Source of the DNA: Pseudomonas sp. 2FG
GTDB taxonomy: Bacteria; Pseudomonadota; Gammaproteobacteria; Pseudomonadales; Pseudomonadaceae
Direction: 5' to 3'
DNA: 40,288 nucleotides
Assembly: GCF_005502935.1 (NCBI RefSeq)
Contig: NZ_SCMP01000024.1
Location: 1-40,288 of the forward strand
Each line of letters begins with the position of its first letter. Position 1 is the first letter of the stretch. Under the pieces are notes generated by a model. The model searched no databases. It was not told the DNA's origin and was given only the letters and a program-made list of their open reading frames with translations. The position numbers and the translations under genes were made by a program. This document shows positions 1-9,211 of this stretch, piece by piece.

Positions 1-545
1 AACCCGGCGGTGCAGGCCCTGGACAGCGGCCAAAGCCTGACTGAAACCTTCAGCTACAGCATGCAGGACGCCGATGGCGATACCGCCAGCGCAACCCTGA
101 CCCTCACCATCACTGGCAGCAACGACGGGCCGCAACTCAGCGTCGACCCGGGCAACCAGGGCGGCAACGACCAGGTCTCCGAAGCCGGCCTGCCAGCCGG
201 CTCGAACGCCGCCGGCAGCGGCGAGTTCGCCACTGGCACTTTCCTCCTGAGCGACGCCGACGGCCTCGACGACCTGCAGAGCGTCACCCTCAACGGCACC
301 ACCGTGGTGTTGGCCAGCCTGGTCGGCAGCGTGTTCGCCGGCAGCAACGGCAGCTTGACCATCACCGCCTACGACAGCCTGACCGGGGTGGCCAGTTACA
401 GCTATGAACTGACCAGCCCGACCAGCGATGGCCCCGGAATCGAGACCGAGGTGTTCAGCCTGACGGTCTCGGACGGAACGGCCTCGTCGGCGCCGGCCAG
501 CCTGGTCATCGAGATCATCGACGACCTGCCGGACGCGGTGGATGA
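1..545 (+). repeat. Adhesin DNA repeat, copy 1
   Basis: This stretch matches 1474-2018 at about nine bases in ten by eye, with no length change (offset 1473 bp, or 491 codons). It encodes one Ig/VCBS-like adhesin module. It starts at the window edge, so the unit probably extends upstream. Confidence 0.85.
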
Positions 546-3500
546 CGGCAATGCCACGTTCGCCTCGGAGATCCTGCAGACCCTGAGCGGCAACGTGCTG
601 ACCAACGACGAGCAGGGCGCCGACCGGCTGGCTGGCGGGCCAATCCAGCCGGCGGTGCTGCAGGGCACCTATGGCACTCTGACTCTGAACGCCGACGGTT
701 CTTACAACTACCAGATGGACCCGAATGATCCGGACTTCCTCGCCCTGGGCGGGGGCGGCAGCGCGACCGAGACCTTCGGCTACACCCTCAATGATGCCGA
801 TGGCGACAGCGACACTGCCAATCTGTTGCTACAGATCAGGAACAAGGACGATGGCGTCCAGATCCAGGATCTGGACGTCGCGGGCGGCGAGCAGAGCGTC
901 GATGAAGACGACCTGGCGGACGGCTCGGACCCGAGCCAGGAGCCCACCACGGTCAGCGGCAGCTTCAAGGTGGAGGCTCCGGATGGGCTGCTGAACCTGA
1001 GCGTGGGCGGTATCAGCGTGGTGGCTGGCGGCGTGGTTAACGGCTTCCCGCAGTCGGTGACGACCCCGCTGGGCAACACCCTGACCATCACAGGCTATGA
1101 AGCGGATGAGGGCATCGTCAGCTACAGCTACAGCCTGCTGGACAGCGCACAGCACACGCCGGGTGCGAACGAGAATCTGCTGGCCGAGCACTTCGCGGTG
1201 GTGGCCGAGGACGTGGACCATGACACGGACAGCGCATCCCTCGACATCAACATCATCGACGACCTGCCGAACGCGGTGGACGACGGCAACAGCATCGCCG
1301 AAGACACGGTCGCCGCGCTCAGCGGCAACGTGCTGGACAACGACCTGCACGCCAACGGCCAAGCGGGCGCCGACAGCCCGACCAGCTTCGTGGCCTGGGG
1401 CAGCACCGCGGCCAGCTTCGGCAGCTTTACGGACACCGGCAACGGCAGCTACAGCTACAGCCTGAACAACGCCAACCCGGCGGTGCAGGCCCTGGACGCC
1501 GGCCAAAGCCTGACTGAAACCTTCAGCTACACCATGCAGGACGCCGATGGCGATACCGCCAGCGCGAGCCTGACCCTCACCATTACTGGCAGCAACGACG
1601 GGCCGCAGCTCAGCATTGATCCGGGCAACGAGGGCGCTAACGACCAGGTCTCCGAAGCCGGCCTGCCGGCCGGCTCGAACGCCGCCGGCAGCGGCGAGTT
1701 CGCCACTGGCACTTTCCTCCTGAGCGACGCCGACGGCCTCGACGACCTGCAGAGCGTCACCCTCAACGGCACCACGGTGGCGTTGGGCAGCCTGGCAGGT
1801 AGCGTGTTCGCCGGCACTCACGGCAGCCTGACGGTCACCGCCTACGACAGCGCGACCGGCGTGGCCAGCTACAGCTACCAGCTGACCAGCCCGACCAGCG
1901 ACGGCTCCGGAATCGAAACCGACAGCTTCAGCCTGACGGTCTCGGACGGCACCGCCTCGTCGGCTCCAGCCAGTATCGTCATCGAGATCATCGACGACCT
2001 GCCGAACGCCGTGGATAACCTGCTGGACGGTGCGGTCAACGAAGTCAGCACCAGCTTCAGTGGCAATGTGCTGAGCAACGACATACAAGGCGCGGACCGC
2101 ATTGCGCTGACGGGCAGTGGGGCGGGCAGCACTGGGCCGGTCACGCCGCTACTCAGCCAGGCCGGCACCTATGGCACATTGAATCTGTATGCCGATGGTT
2201 CCTATACCTACACGCTGAATACGGCCGACGCCGATTTTCTCGCCCTGGCAGGAAACCCCAGCGCAGTCGAAACCTTCACCTACACGCTGTCCGACAGCGA
2301 TGGTGATAGCGATACGGCGACCTTGTCGCTGATCGTCGCGAATAATGACGACGACGTGACCATCAGCGGCCTGAACGTCAACGGTGGGGAGGAGAGCGTC
2401 GACGAGGACAATCTGCCTGGCGGTAGCAGTCCCGATGCACCGGCGCTTACACAATCGGGCAGCTTCGCTATCGATGCACCGGACGGCATCGCCTCCATCA
2501 GCATTGGTAGCGGTGGGCCGTTCACTCTGGCGCAATTGCAGAACTCCGGCACCGTCAATCTGGTCATCGACAGCCCGGCAGGGGTGTTGACGATCAACGG
2601 CTTTTTCAGCTCGGCCACGGGTGGCACGGTTTCCTACTCGTACACTCTGCAAAACCGGATTGCCCACGACCTTGTCAATGGCGAAAACAGCGCCACCGAG
2701 AGCTTCGCGGTGACAGTGACGGATGTGGATGGCGACTTCGATACCGATAGCCTGGATATCACCATCGTCGACGATGTGCCGACGGCTAAAGACAACGAGG
2801 CCTGCACTACCGAGAGCGGTCTGCCGCCGTTCAATCTGACCATTGTGCTTGATACCTCGGGCAGTATGCTCTGGCGACTGGGCACCACGACCAACGGTTC
2901 GCCCAACCGCTTGGAAATCGCCAAGGCGGCATTGAACAACCTGATCGATAGCTATGCGGCGCTAGGCGTGCCGCTGGCGATTCGCCTCATTGAGTTCGAT
3001 TCGGGGGCGAGCGTGGTCATCGAAACGACCGATACGGCGGCCGCCAAAGCGGCCGTCAATGGGCTCGGCGGCGGCGGTAGCACCGATTACAACGACGCCC
3101 TCACGCTTGCCCAGGGCGAGCTGACTGGAGACTTGGTTAATCCCAACTTGGTCGGATATGAAAACCGGGTGTACTTCCTCTCCGATGGTGCGCCGAACGA
3201 AGGCTTCACCCCGGCCAGTTGGCAGCCCTTTGTCGATAACAACAATATCGAGGTGTTCTCGGTTGGCATCGAGGTGTCCGGCAATGCCACTGCGGTGGCC
3301 CAACTGCAACTGGTGGAAAACTCCGGCGATACGGTCACGCTGGTCGACGACCCGAATGACCTGTCGGCAGCGCTGGCCGAGACCGTGCCCGATCCACTGG
3401 AGGGTAACGTGATTAGCGATGTCGACCCGGTTGCCGGTGTCGACGTGGCAGGAGCCGATGGGCCGGTGACGGTGACCCAAGTCAGCTTCGAGGTCGATGA

Positions 3501-5790
3501 CCAAACGCCTTATGTCGGCGTGGCCGATAGCATCATCAACAATGCTGGGTCCTTCACCATCGTTTTCCTGGTGGAAGGCGGGACGACCGGGCCTATCGAG
3601 ACCCCAGCCGGTGGCCTGCTGACGGTCAACAGCGACGGTAGCTACAGCTATGGCGCGCCGTCGAACGTGGCGGACGATACCGAAGAGCTGTTCACCTACA
3701 CCCTCATTGACCGCGATGGGGATACCTCGGATGCGCTGCTGACCCTCTGCATCGAAGACACCGCGCCGGTGATCGGCAGGGTGGATGAGGATGAGTTGCC
3801 CAGCGGCAATACCGATAACGATACGGTGACCACCGTCGCTTCCGGTAACTTGAGCGAACTGCTGATCGGCACCAGCAGCGGGCAGTTCAGCCTGTCGAGC
3901 ACTACCACTGGACTGCCGGCCTTGCAGTCCGGCGGGGTCAACGTCAGCTACGCGGTCGCCGGCAATCTGCTGACGGCCAGTGCGGGCTCGCAAACCATCT
4001 TCACCCTGGCGGTGCAGACGAATGGCGATTACAGCTTCACCCTGCTCGGCCCGTTGGATCATCCGAATGCAGGCAGCAACGACAACGAACTGTTGGTGCT
4101 GAATCTGGCGAGCATCCTGCAGGCCAGTGATGGGGTCGATCCGCTGCCGCTGGCCGGGGATTTCCTGATTCAGGTCGAGGACGACATCCCAGTCGCCTTC
4201 TCGCCGGTGACCGCACTGCTGGTGGATCAGGTGGCCGGTACTCGTTCGGTCACCGAGCGGTTGCGCTTCGAGGACGCAGCCGGTGGCGACGGCCCGGGGG
4301 ATGCGCTGCTCAACATAGTCGTGGGTGCCCTGGCTACCGATGCCAATGGCAACTTGCTGACCATGGATGGGGCGCAATTGTTCCTCTCCTACGGTGCCGA
4401 TCAGTCGATCATCGAGGCCAGAACCAGTGGCGGTACGCTCGGTTTCCGGATCGGCCTGAATGCCGCGAGCGACAACTACACCCTGACCACCTTTGGCATC
4501 ATCGCCAATGGCAGCGAGATCACCGCCGCGAGCCTGACCGGGGTGGGCGGCGGCAACGTGCGTTACAAAGGCTTGATCGATATCGGTAGCCCGGCGACCA
4601 CCAACGATGCCTTGCTCTCCACCACTTCCGGTGAGAGCGTCAACACCAACAATACGGAAATCGGCATTAGCGGCGGCAACAGCATCGGCAATGGCGAGCA
4701 GCTGCGGCTCGACCTGGTCAACGGCTTGGCCACCGCCGCCCCGGCGCCGTCGAACGGCAACACCGGCTTCGTCTACTCCAGCCATAACCAGACCAACCGC
4801 TTCGAGCAGAAGGTTTCCTTCGTCAATTCGAGTGGTTCCGGTACCGCAACGCTGGTCATCAGCGCGATCTTCGCCGATAACGACTTCGCCTTTATCGGAG
4901 ATGGTGCGGGCGAAACCACCCTTAACCTGGCCACCAGCAATATCAAGGTGTTCGAGGTGGTTGGCGGGGTGGATGTCGACAGAACCGCTGAGGTGAGCCT
5001 GACCGACTTGGGCAACTCGGTGCGAATCAGTGGCATGGAAGAAGGCTGGTGGTATCAGATCACCACCAGCACAGCCTTCAATGCGGTGCATGTAACAGGT
5101 GGTAACGCCCAATCCTTCAAACTGGGCTTCTTCTCCTACAGCCAGATCACCACAGGCTCGCCGATCGATTTGTCCTACGACATCACGGCCAGCGACAACG
5201 ATGGGGACTCTGTCTCCAGCCAGCTGAAAGCTACCTTGGTGCCGGATGCGTTGTCGGTGGATGGAACTGCGGGTGTCGACAACCTGGTCGGCACGGGGGC
5301 GGCGGACTATCTGTTCGGTATGGGCGGCAACGACACCCTCAACGGTGCCGGCGGCAAGGATGTGCTGTCCGGCGGGGATGGCAACGACCTGCTGATCGGT
5401 GGGCTGGGCGATGACATTCTGGCCGGTGGCCTGGGGGCCGATACCTTCAAACTGCAAGCCGGAGATACCACGGGTGCCGACAAGGTGCTCGACCTGATCG
5501 TGGCGGACGGCGACAAGCTCGACCTCCGCGACCTGCTAGTGGGCGAAACCAACACTGCAGCCTCGTTGGACGACTACTTGTCCTTCACGGTGGCCGGTAA
5601 CAATACGACTATCGCGATAGCTCCGACCGGCATTGGCGCCGCAACGGGCTCGACCGAGCTGGTCGGCTTCAATGTGGCAGCTGAATATGGCGTGACGCCG
5701 GTGGGCGGGGTGATCTCGGCAGGTGCGGACACCGCGACGGTGATCAATGGTCTGCTCGGGGACAACGCGATTCAGGTGGATACCGTCTAA
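1..5790 (+). CDS. LapA-like giant RTX adhesin, C-terminal part (5' end outside window)
   Basis: The frame is open from the first base, so this is the last 1,929 residues of a much larger cell-surface adhesin. Residues 1-940 are tandem Ig/VCBS-like modules of about 240 residues, with recurring DADGD and IIDDLP motifs. A von Willebrand A domain follows at about 944-1130, with a MIDAS DTSGS at 951-955. More Ig-like repeats come next, then RTX nonapeptides (GGNDTL, GGDGNDLL, GGLGDD) at about 1755-1820 and a hydrophobic, aspartate-rich end typical of a type I secretion signal. Such proteins hold cells to surfaces and are exported by an ABC transporter (LapBCE type), not seen here. The N-terminal retention module and LapG cleavage site would be upstream of the window. 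The nearby lapG-lapD pair supports a LapA-type role. The family is clear; orthology to LapA itself is inferred. Confidence 0.93.
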   Translation, partial: NPAVQALDSGQSLTETFSYSMQDADGDTASATLTLTITGSNDGPQLSVDPGNQGGNDQVSEAGLPAGSNAAGSGEFATGTFLLSDADGLDDLQSVTLNGTTVVLASLVGSVFAGSNGSLTITAYDSLTGVASYSYELTSPTSDGPGIETEVFSLTVSDGTASSAPASLVIEIIDDLPDAVDDGNATFASEILQTLSGNVLTNDEQGADRLAGGPIQPAVLQGTYGTLTLNADGSYNYQMDPNDPDFLALGGGGSATETFGYTLNDADGDSDTANLLLQIRNKDDGVQIQDLDVAGGEQSVDEDDLADGSDPSQEPTTVSGSFKVEAPDGLLNLSVGGISVVAGGVVNGFPQSVTTPLGNTLTITGYEADEGIVSYSYSLLDSAQHTPGANENLLAEHFAVVAEDVDHDTDSASLDINIIDDLPNAVDDGNSIAEDTVAALSGNVLDNDLHANGQAGADSPTSFVAWGSTAASFGSFTDTGNGSYSYSLNNANPAVQALDAGQSLTETFSYTMQDADGDTASASLTLTITGSNDGPQLSIDPGNEGANDQVSEAGLPAGSNAAGSGEFATGTFLLSDADGLDDLQSVTLNGTTVALGSLAGSVFAGTHGSLTVTAYDSATGVASYSYQLTSPTSDGSGIETDSFSLTVSDGTASSAPASIVIEIIDDLPNAVDNLLDGAVNEVSTSFSGNVLSNDIQGADRIALTGSGAGSTGPVTPLLSQAGTYGTLNLYADGSYTYTLNTADADFLALAGNPSAVETFTYTLSDSDGDSDTATLSLIVANNDDDVTISGLNVNGGEESVDEDNLPGGSSPDAPALTQSGSFAIDAPDGIASISIGSGGPFTLAQLQNSGTVNLVIDSPAGVLTINGFFSSATGGTVSYSYTLQNRIAHDLVNGENSATESFAVTVTDVDGDFDTDSLDITIVDDVPTAKDNEACTTESGLPPFNLTIVLDTSGSMLWRLGTTTNGSPNRLEIAKAALNNLIDSYAALGVPLAIRLIEFDSGASVVIETTDTAAAKAAVNGLGGGGSTDYNDALTLAQGELTGDLVNPNLVGYENRVYFLSDGAPNEGFTPASWQPFVDNNNIEVFSVGIEVSGNATAVAQLQLVENSGDTVTLVDDPNDLSAALAETVPDPLEGNVISDVDPVAGVDVAGADGPVTVTQVSFEVDDQTPYVGVADSIINNAGSFTIVFLVEGGTTGPIETPAGGLLTVNSDGSYSYGAPSNVADDTEELFTYTLIDRDGDTSDALLTLCIEDTAPVIGRVDEDELPSGNTDNDTVTTVASGNLSELLIGTSSGQFSLSSTTTGLPALQSGGVNVSYAVAGNLLTASAGSQTIFTLAVQTNGDYSFTLLGPLDHPNAGSNDNELLVLNLASILQASDGVDPLPLAGDFLIQVEDDIPVAFSPVTALLVDQVAGTRSVTERLRFEDAAGGDGPGDALLNIVVGALATDANGNLLTMDGAQLFLSYGADQSIIEARTSGGTLGFRIGLNAASDNYTLTTFGIIANGSEITAASLTGVGGGNVRYKGLIDIGSPATTNDALLSTTSGESVNTNNTEIGISGGNSIGNGEQLRLDLVNGLATAAPAPSNGNTGFVYSSHNQTNRFEQKVSFVNSSGSGTATLVISAIFADNDFAFIGDGAGETTLNLATSNIKVFEVVGGVDVDRTAEVSLTDLGNSVRISGMEEGWWYQITTSTAFNAVHVTGGNAQSFKLGFFSYSQITTGSPIDLSYDITASDNDGDSVSSQLKATLVPDALSVDGTAGVDNLVGTGAADYLFGMGGNDTLNGAGGKDVLSGGDGNDLLIGGLGDDILAGGLGADTFKLQAGDTTGADKVLDLIVADGDKLDLRDLLVGETNTAASLDDYLSFTVAGNNTTIAIAPTGIGAATGSTELVGFNVAAEYGVTPVGGVISAGADTATVINGLLGDNAIQVDTV
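1474..2018 (+). repeat. Adhesin DNA repeat, copy 2
   Basis: This is the second copy of the module at 1-545. Most differences are silent or conservative, and similarity fades after the shared IIDDLP motif. A pair this similar can expand or contract by recombination and is a common assembly collapse point. Confidence 0.85.
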
Positions 5791-5806
5791 TCTCAAACAA
5801 GCAGAC

Positions 5807-5839
5807 AAGCCCGCCATCTTTCCGGGTGGCGGGCTTTTT
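5807..5839 (+). terminator. Rho-independent terminator of the adhesin gene
   Basis: A 9-bp perfect stem (AGCCCGCCA paired with TGGCGGGCT) with a 10-nt loop is followed directly by a T-run. It begins 17 bp after the adhesin stop codon. Confidence 0.88.
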
Positions 5840-5863
5840 AATGGTCGCTTGCAGGAGGCAACC

Positions 5864-6202
5864 ATGGTTTACGTGCAACGTGATGAGAAGGGACGAGTGT
5901 TGCGGGTCGAGAGTGAGCCATTCGAGGCCATGACCCACAAGGTGCCGGCGAGCGATCCCGAGATGCAAAGCTGGCTGGCCAGCCATGCCCTGCATACGCA
6001 TTTGATGTCGCTGCAGCACTCCGACCTGGAACTGGTGCGGGTGATCGAGGACCTGGTCAGCGTGCTGGTCAGTCGCGGCCTGATCCGCTACACCGACCTG
6101 CCAGAGGCCGCGCGCAACAAACTCAGCAACCGCGTCGAGGCGCGCGCGCAGCTGGGCGATCTGGGCAGTCTGGTGGAGGACGACGGACGCCTGCCGTACT
6201 GA
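5864..6202 (+). CDS. Small conserved Pseudomonas protein of unknown function
   Basis: This is a 112-residue acidic protein without signal peptide or membrane segment. The ATG at 5864 has a clear AGGAGG at 5853-5858. It opens MVYVQRDEKGRVLRVE and then has a largely helical stretch (SDLELVRVIEDLVSVLVSRG). I recognise a small Pseudomonas family that databases often name 'tryptophan synthase subunit beta-like'. Nothing here resembles TrpB: there is no PLP lysine and it is about a quarter of the length. The gene starts only 24 bp after the adhesin terminator, so it depends on read-through or on a promoter inside the adhesin 3' end. Its stop codon abuts an inverted-repeat element. Confidence 0.85.
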   Translation: MVYVQRDEKGRVLRVESEPFEAMTHKVPASDPEMQSWLASHALHTHLMSLQHSDLELVRVIEDLVSVLVSRGLIRYTDLPEAARNKLSNRVEARAQLGDLGSLVEDDGRLPY

Positions 6203-6203
6203 G

Positions 6204-6341
6204 AGCCTGTTCATGATCTGCTGCGCGTCGGCCATGCCGCGTTGAAATCGGGCTCAAAATGCTCATTTGCTACATGTAAACTGCGCTTTTTCGCTCGATT
6301 TCGCCTTGCCTGACCTCAGCTCGCGAGATCGTGAACAGGCT
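6204..6341. mobile_element. MITE-like inverted-repeat element, about 138 bp
   Basis: The end arms AGCCTGTTCATGATCT (6204-6219) and AGATCGTGAACAGGCT (6326-6341) are inverted copies with one mismatch. The inside is also partly self-complementary (AAATCGGGC near 6245 with GCTCGATTT near 6293), so the whole unit can fold as a long hairpin. A 5-bp direct repeat CTGAG flanks it (6199-6203 and 6342-6346), as a target duplication would. The boundary is ambiguous because the arms can be extended by 2 bp. It encodes no protein. I recall similar repeats between genes in other Pseudomonas genomes but cannot name the family. I see nothing else in the remaining spacer (6347-6446). Confidence 0.6.
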
Positions 6342-6446
6342 CTGAGTGTCCAGCGCGATGCCTGTCGGCGCGGCCAAGCTGGAGTCACAGGGCAGGGATC
6401 GCCCCGGGATGCAGCGGCGTGTCTCGTGGCTGATTCGCGCGGGCCG

Positions 6447-8393
6447 TTAACCCTGCCAGGGCGTCGGTGCGCCGATCAGGTGGCCCATGGCGCCGTGAAC
6501 GCCAAGCTCGTTGAGTACGGCGAGCTCGCCTGCGGTCTCCACCATCTCCGCCATCAGCGGCAAATCGATACTGTTGGTTGCGCGGAACATGGCTTCGATA
6601 AACAGGCGCTTGTCGCCTTCCTGATCGATGGCGCGAATGTAGGTGCCGTCGATTTTCAGGTACGCGAGGCCAAGGTGCGTCAGGTTGCCGATCAGGCTGA
6701 AGCGGCCACCGAAGTGTTGCAGGCCAAGGTTAACGCCGGCGTCATGCACCGCTTGGCTCAGGCGCTCCAGCTCGGCCGGCGGTGGCAGGTTGCGCTCGTC
6801 GATCTCCAGGGTCATCAGCTTGGCTTGCTGGGGGTGTTCTTTGAGGATGGTGACCATCCGCGCTTGGTTGTCCGGCTCACGCAGGGTCGCGGCCGACAGA
6901 CTGAGAGCGACTGGGTGCGGGTGTTGCGCGAGGTGGGCCAAGCTGTGCTCCAGCATCGCCAGGTCGAAGCGCGCGGCCCAGCCCAGGCGTTCGATCCAGG
7001 GTAGGAAGCGGCCGGCCGCAACGGCCTTGCCCTGCGGGTCGAGCAGGCGCGCCAGGATCTTCCGATGCAGCACCTTGCGGGTGTCCGCACACGCCACCAC
7101 CGGTTGGAAGTACAACTGCAACTTGCTGTTGTTCAACGCCTCGTCGATCCAGTTGCGCCAGTCGTTCAGGCCCTGGCTGGGGAGGGCGTTGAAATCATCC
7201 AGACGTTCCCAGGCTTTGCTCGGATTGCTTTGTGCCTGGGCCAGAGCCTGATCGGCCCGACTTAAGACGTGGTTAACCTCTTCGCCAGGGCGGAAGGCGG
7301 CGATACCCAGGTGGGCGACGGGTGTGCAATCGCTGGCAGCGGTCTGCCGCAGGCTTTCCAAACCATCACTTAGCTCCAGCGCCAGCCGGTCGGCATCCTC
7401 GCTAACCAGCCCCGGTGCGAGCAGGCTGAACTCGCCGCCGCGGCTGCGCGAGGCCAGCCAGTTGGCGCGGCTCGGCTGGTCGAGTAGGCGCTTGAGCTGC
7501 TCGCCGATGGCACCGATCAGGGCATCGGTGCGTTGCCCACCCAGGCGCTGGTTCAAGCCACCGAGGTCATTGACCCGCAGCAGAATCAGGTAGCCCTCGG
7601 CGTTTTGTTCGTGAACGGCGAGCCGGGTGGCCAAGTTAACCTCGAACAGCCGGCGGTTGGCCAAGCCAGTGAGGCTGTCTTGATAGGCTTCTTCGCGCAG
7701 TTTTTCGCTACGGGCGGCTTCTTCGGCAAACAGGTTTTTCAGTTTCTCGACCATCTGGTTCATGGCCAACACGACCCGTTTCAGTTCGGGGGTCCGTGGT
7801 AGGTGCGGCAGGGTGAAGAATTCGCGGCGGGTGATGGCCTCAGCTTGCTGCACCATATTGTCCAACGGCCTTAGCTGGGTGCGCAACAGCCAGCCGCCGA
7901 GGATGGCGCTGAGCAGCCCGCACAGCAGCAGCCAGAGCAGGCTGCCGATGGCGCTGTCCCAGAGCTTGGCCAGGGCGAATTGCGGATGGCTGAGCACTTC
8001 GACTCGCGCCGCCTGTTCCCAGCCGCGCATGATTAGCGCATCGCCACCCTGGGGCTGGAGGTCGACCAGGTGGGCGAACCAGCTCGGCACTGTCTCCGCG
8101 GTCGTGGTGTTGCTCCGCTCGACTATCACCCGCTCATCGGCAATGCGCACGACACGGATGCTGGCGAAGTAGCCGCTGTCGAAAATCGAACTGACCATCA
8201 ACTCGATCATCGCCGGGTCGTCCACATGTGGCGTCATCGACAGCCCCAGCGCGGTGGCGGCGTCTTGCGCGTGGGAGCGCAGTTGGCTGAGCAACTGTGC
8301 GCGCGAACTTTCTACCCCGGCGATAAAACTGCCGGTGAAGGCCACCACCAGAAACAGGCAGATGGCGAGAAATAGCTGCTTGAGTAGCGACAT
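6447..8393 (-). CDS. lapD: LapD-type c-di-GMP receptor (degenerate GGDEF-EAL)
   Basis: This 648-residue inner-membrane protein has a transmembrane segment at 7-25, a periplasmic domain at 26-150, a second transmembrane segment at 151-171, HAMP at about 172-225, GGDEF at about 236-395 and EAL at about 410-648. The GGDEF motif is RGGEF (318-322) and the EAL motif is replaced by KILAR (445-449), so both enzymatic activities are probably lost while c-di-GMP binding remains, as in LapD. A tryptophan at 125 in the periplasmic domain (MRGWEQ) fits the residue known to hold LapG. In the known system, c-di-GMP-bound LapD sequesters the LapG protease and keeps the adhesin on the cell. It lies 9 bp downstream of lapG, with its AGGAGA ribosome site overlapping the lapG stop. 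Confidence 0.95.
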   Translation of the reverse strand: MSLLKQLFLAICLFLVVAFTGSFIAGVESSRAQLLSQLRSHAQDAATALGLSMTPHVDDPAMIELMVSSIFDSGYFASIRVVRIADERVIVERSNTTTAETVPSWFAHLVDLQPQGGDALIMRGWEQAARVEVLSHPQFALAKLWDSAIGSLLWLLLCGLLSAILGGWLLRTQLRPLDNMVQQAEAITRREFFTLPHLPRTPELKRVVLAMNQMVEKLKNLFAEEAARSEKLREEAYQDSLTGLANRRLFEVNLATRLAVHEQNAEGYLILLRVNDLGGLNQRLGGQRTDALIGAIGEQLKRLLDQPSRANWLASRSRGGEFSLLAPGLVSEDADRLALELSDGLESLRQTAASDCTPVAHLGIAAFRPGEEVNHVLSRADQALAQAQSNPSKAWERLDDFNALPSQGLNDWRNWIDEALNNSKLQLYFQPVVACADTRKVLHRKILARLLDPQGKAVAAGRFLPWIERLGWAARFDLAMLEHSLAHLAQHPHPVALSLSAATLREPDNQARMVTILKEHPQQAKLMTLEIDERNLPPPAELERLSQAVHDAGVNLGLQHFGGRFSLIGNLTHLGLAYLKIDGTYIRAIDQEGDKRLFIEAMFRATNSIDLPLMAEMVETAGELAVLNELGVHGAMGHLIGAPTPWQG

Positions 8394-8402
8394 AGTGTTC
8401 TC

Positions 8403-9104
8403 CTAACCCTCACCAACGGCGAAGCCTTCGGCGTGCATTTTTTTCAACAGATCCTGCCAGCGCGACAGCTTCTTGGAGTCACCGCGTTTGCCGGCGGAGC
8501 CAGGCAGATAGAGGCCTTCGGCGTTGAAGGCATACACCGGGAGCAAGTCTTTGCGTTGCGCGGCGGGGCGGATGGCGCCGATCAGGTTATCCAGTACCAA
8601 CGGCTGCGCCGTGGGGCTGGCGTAGTAGGTCAGCACCATATGGGCCTGGTTGTAGTTCAGGGCTTTGACGTAGGTGATGCGCAGCTTTTCGCTGGGGATG
8701 CCGAGGCGGCGCAGGGTGAAGTACTTAGCGATGGAGTAGTCCTCGCAGTCGCCCGCACCTTTGACCAGCGCCTCGATCGGCGTGGCCCAATAATCCTTCT
8801 GCCGCCAATTGCGGCTGTCGTCGACAAAGCGCAGTTGGCGGTTGAAGAAGCGATTAACCGCGCCGAGTTTTTTGCTCTCAGGCAGCTCGCCGCTGCTCTC
8901 GATCAGCGCACTCCAGGCCTCGATCCGGCCCTTGGCGGCGCCGAGGCTGCCGTAGCGGGTTTCGGCTTTCTGGAGGATCACGCCAAAGTCCCAGTTAGCC
9001 CAAACGTTAGCGACGCCGACGATGAGGCCAAACAGCAGGCAAAAGCCCAAGCAAGCCAGTAGCGGGCGCGGTTGTCGTCCATGAGTGCGCTGCCGAGGTT
9101 GCAT
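8403..9104 (-). CDS. lapG: LapG periplasmic cysteine protease
   Basis: This 233-residue bacterial transglutaminase-like cysteine peptidase (DUF920 family) cleaves the N-terminal region of LapA-type adhesins. An N-terminal hydrophobic segment (about residues 15-35) exports or anchors it in the periplasm. The catalytic triad is visible: Cys in GAGDCEDY (residue 120), His in QAHMVL (155) and Asp in LVLDN (172). I chose the ATG at 9104 because GGAG sits 9 nt upstream. A TTG nine codons earlier (9131) is possible but has no better site. It is the first gene of a lapG-lapD operon. Calcium binding is a family property I did not check residue by residue. Confidence 0.94.
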   Translation of the reverse strand: MQPRQRTHGRQPRPLLACLGFCLLFGLIVGVANVWANWDFGVILQKAETRYGSLGAAKGRIEAWSALIESSGELPESKKLGAVNRFFNRQLRFVDDSRNWRQKDYWATPIEALVKGAGDCEDYSIAKYFTLRRLGIPSEKLRITYVKALNYNQAHMVLTYYASPTAQPLVLDNLIGAIRPAAQRKDLLPVYAFNAEGLYLPGSAGKRGDSKKLSRWQDLLKKMHAEGFAVGEG

Positions 9105-9211
9105 GTGCCGCGTCTCCGCCGAAGATGGCAATAGTCTAGGCAGTACCTGGGGGTTTTGCCGGGTAGAGGTTATTAGCTGACGCTATTAAGTGTCGGTTGG
9201 CGGGCACTGCA

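Noticed and set aside
829..2088. 419-codon minus-strand frame
   Set aside because: Same reason; it mirrors the repeat modules of the adhesin.
2962..5457. 831-codon open frame on the minus strand across the adhesin gene
   Set aside because: It is antisense to a clear adhesin with recognisable domains. GC-rich third positions keep the opposite frame open; the translation has no known motif and no ribosome site.
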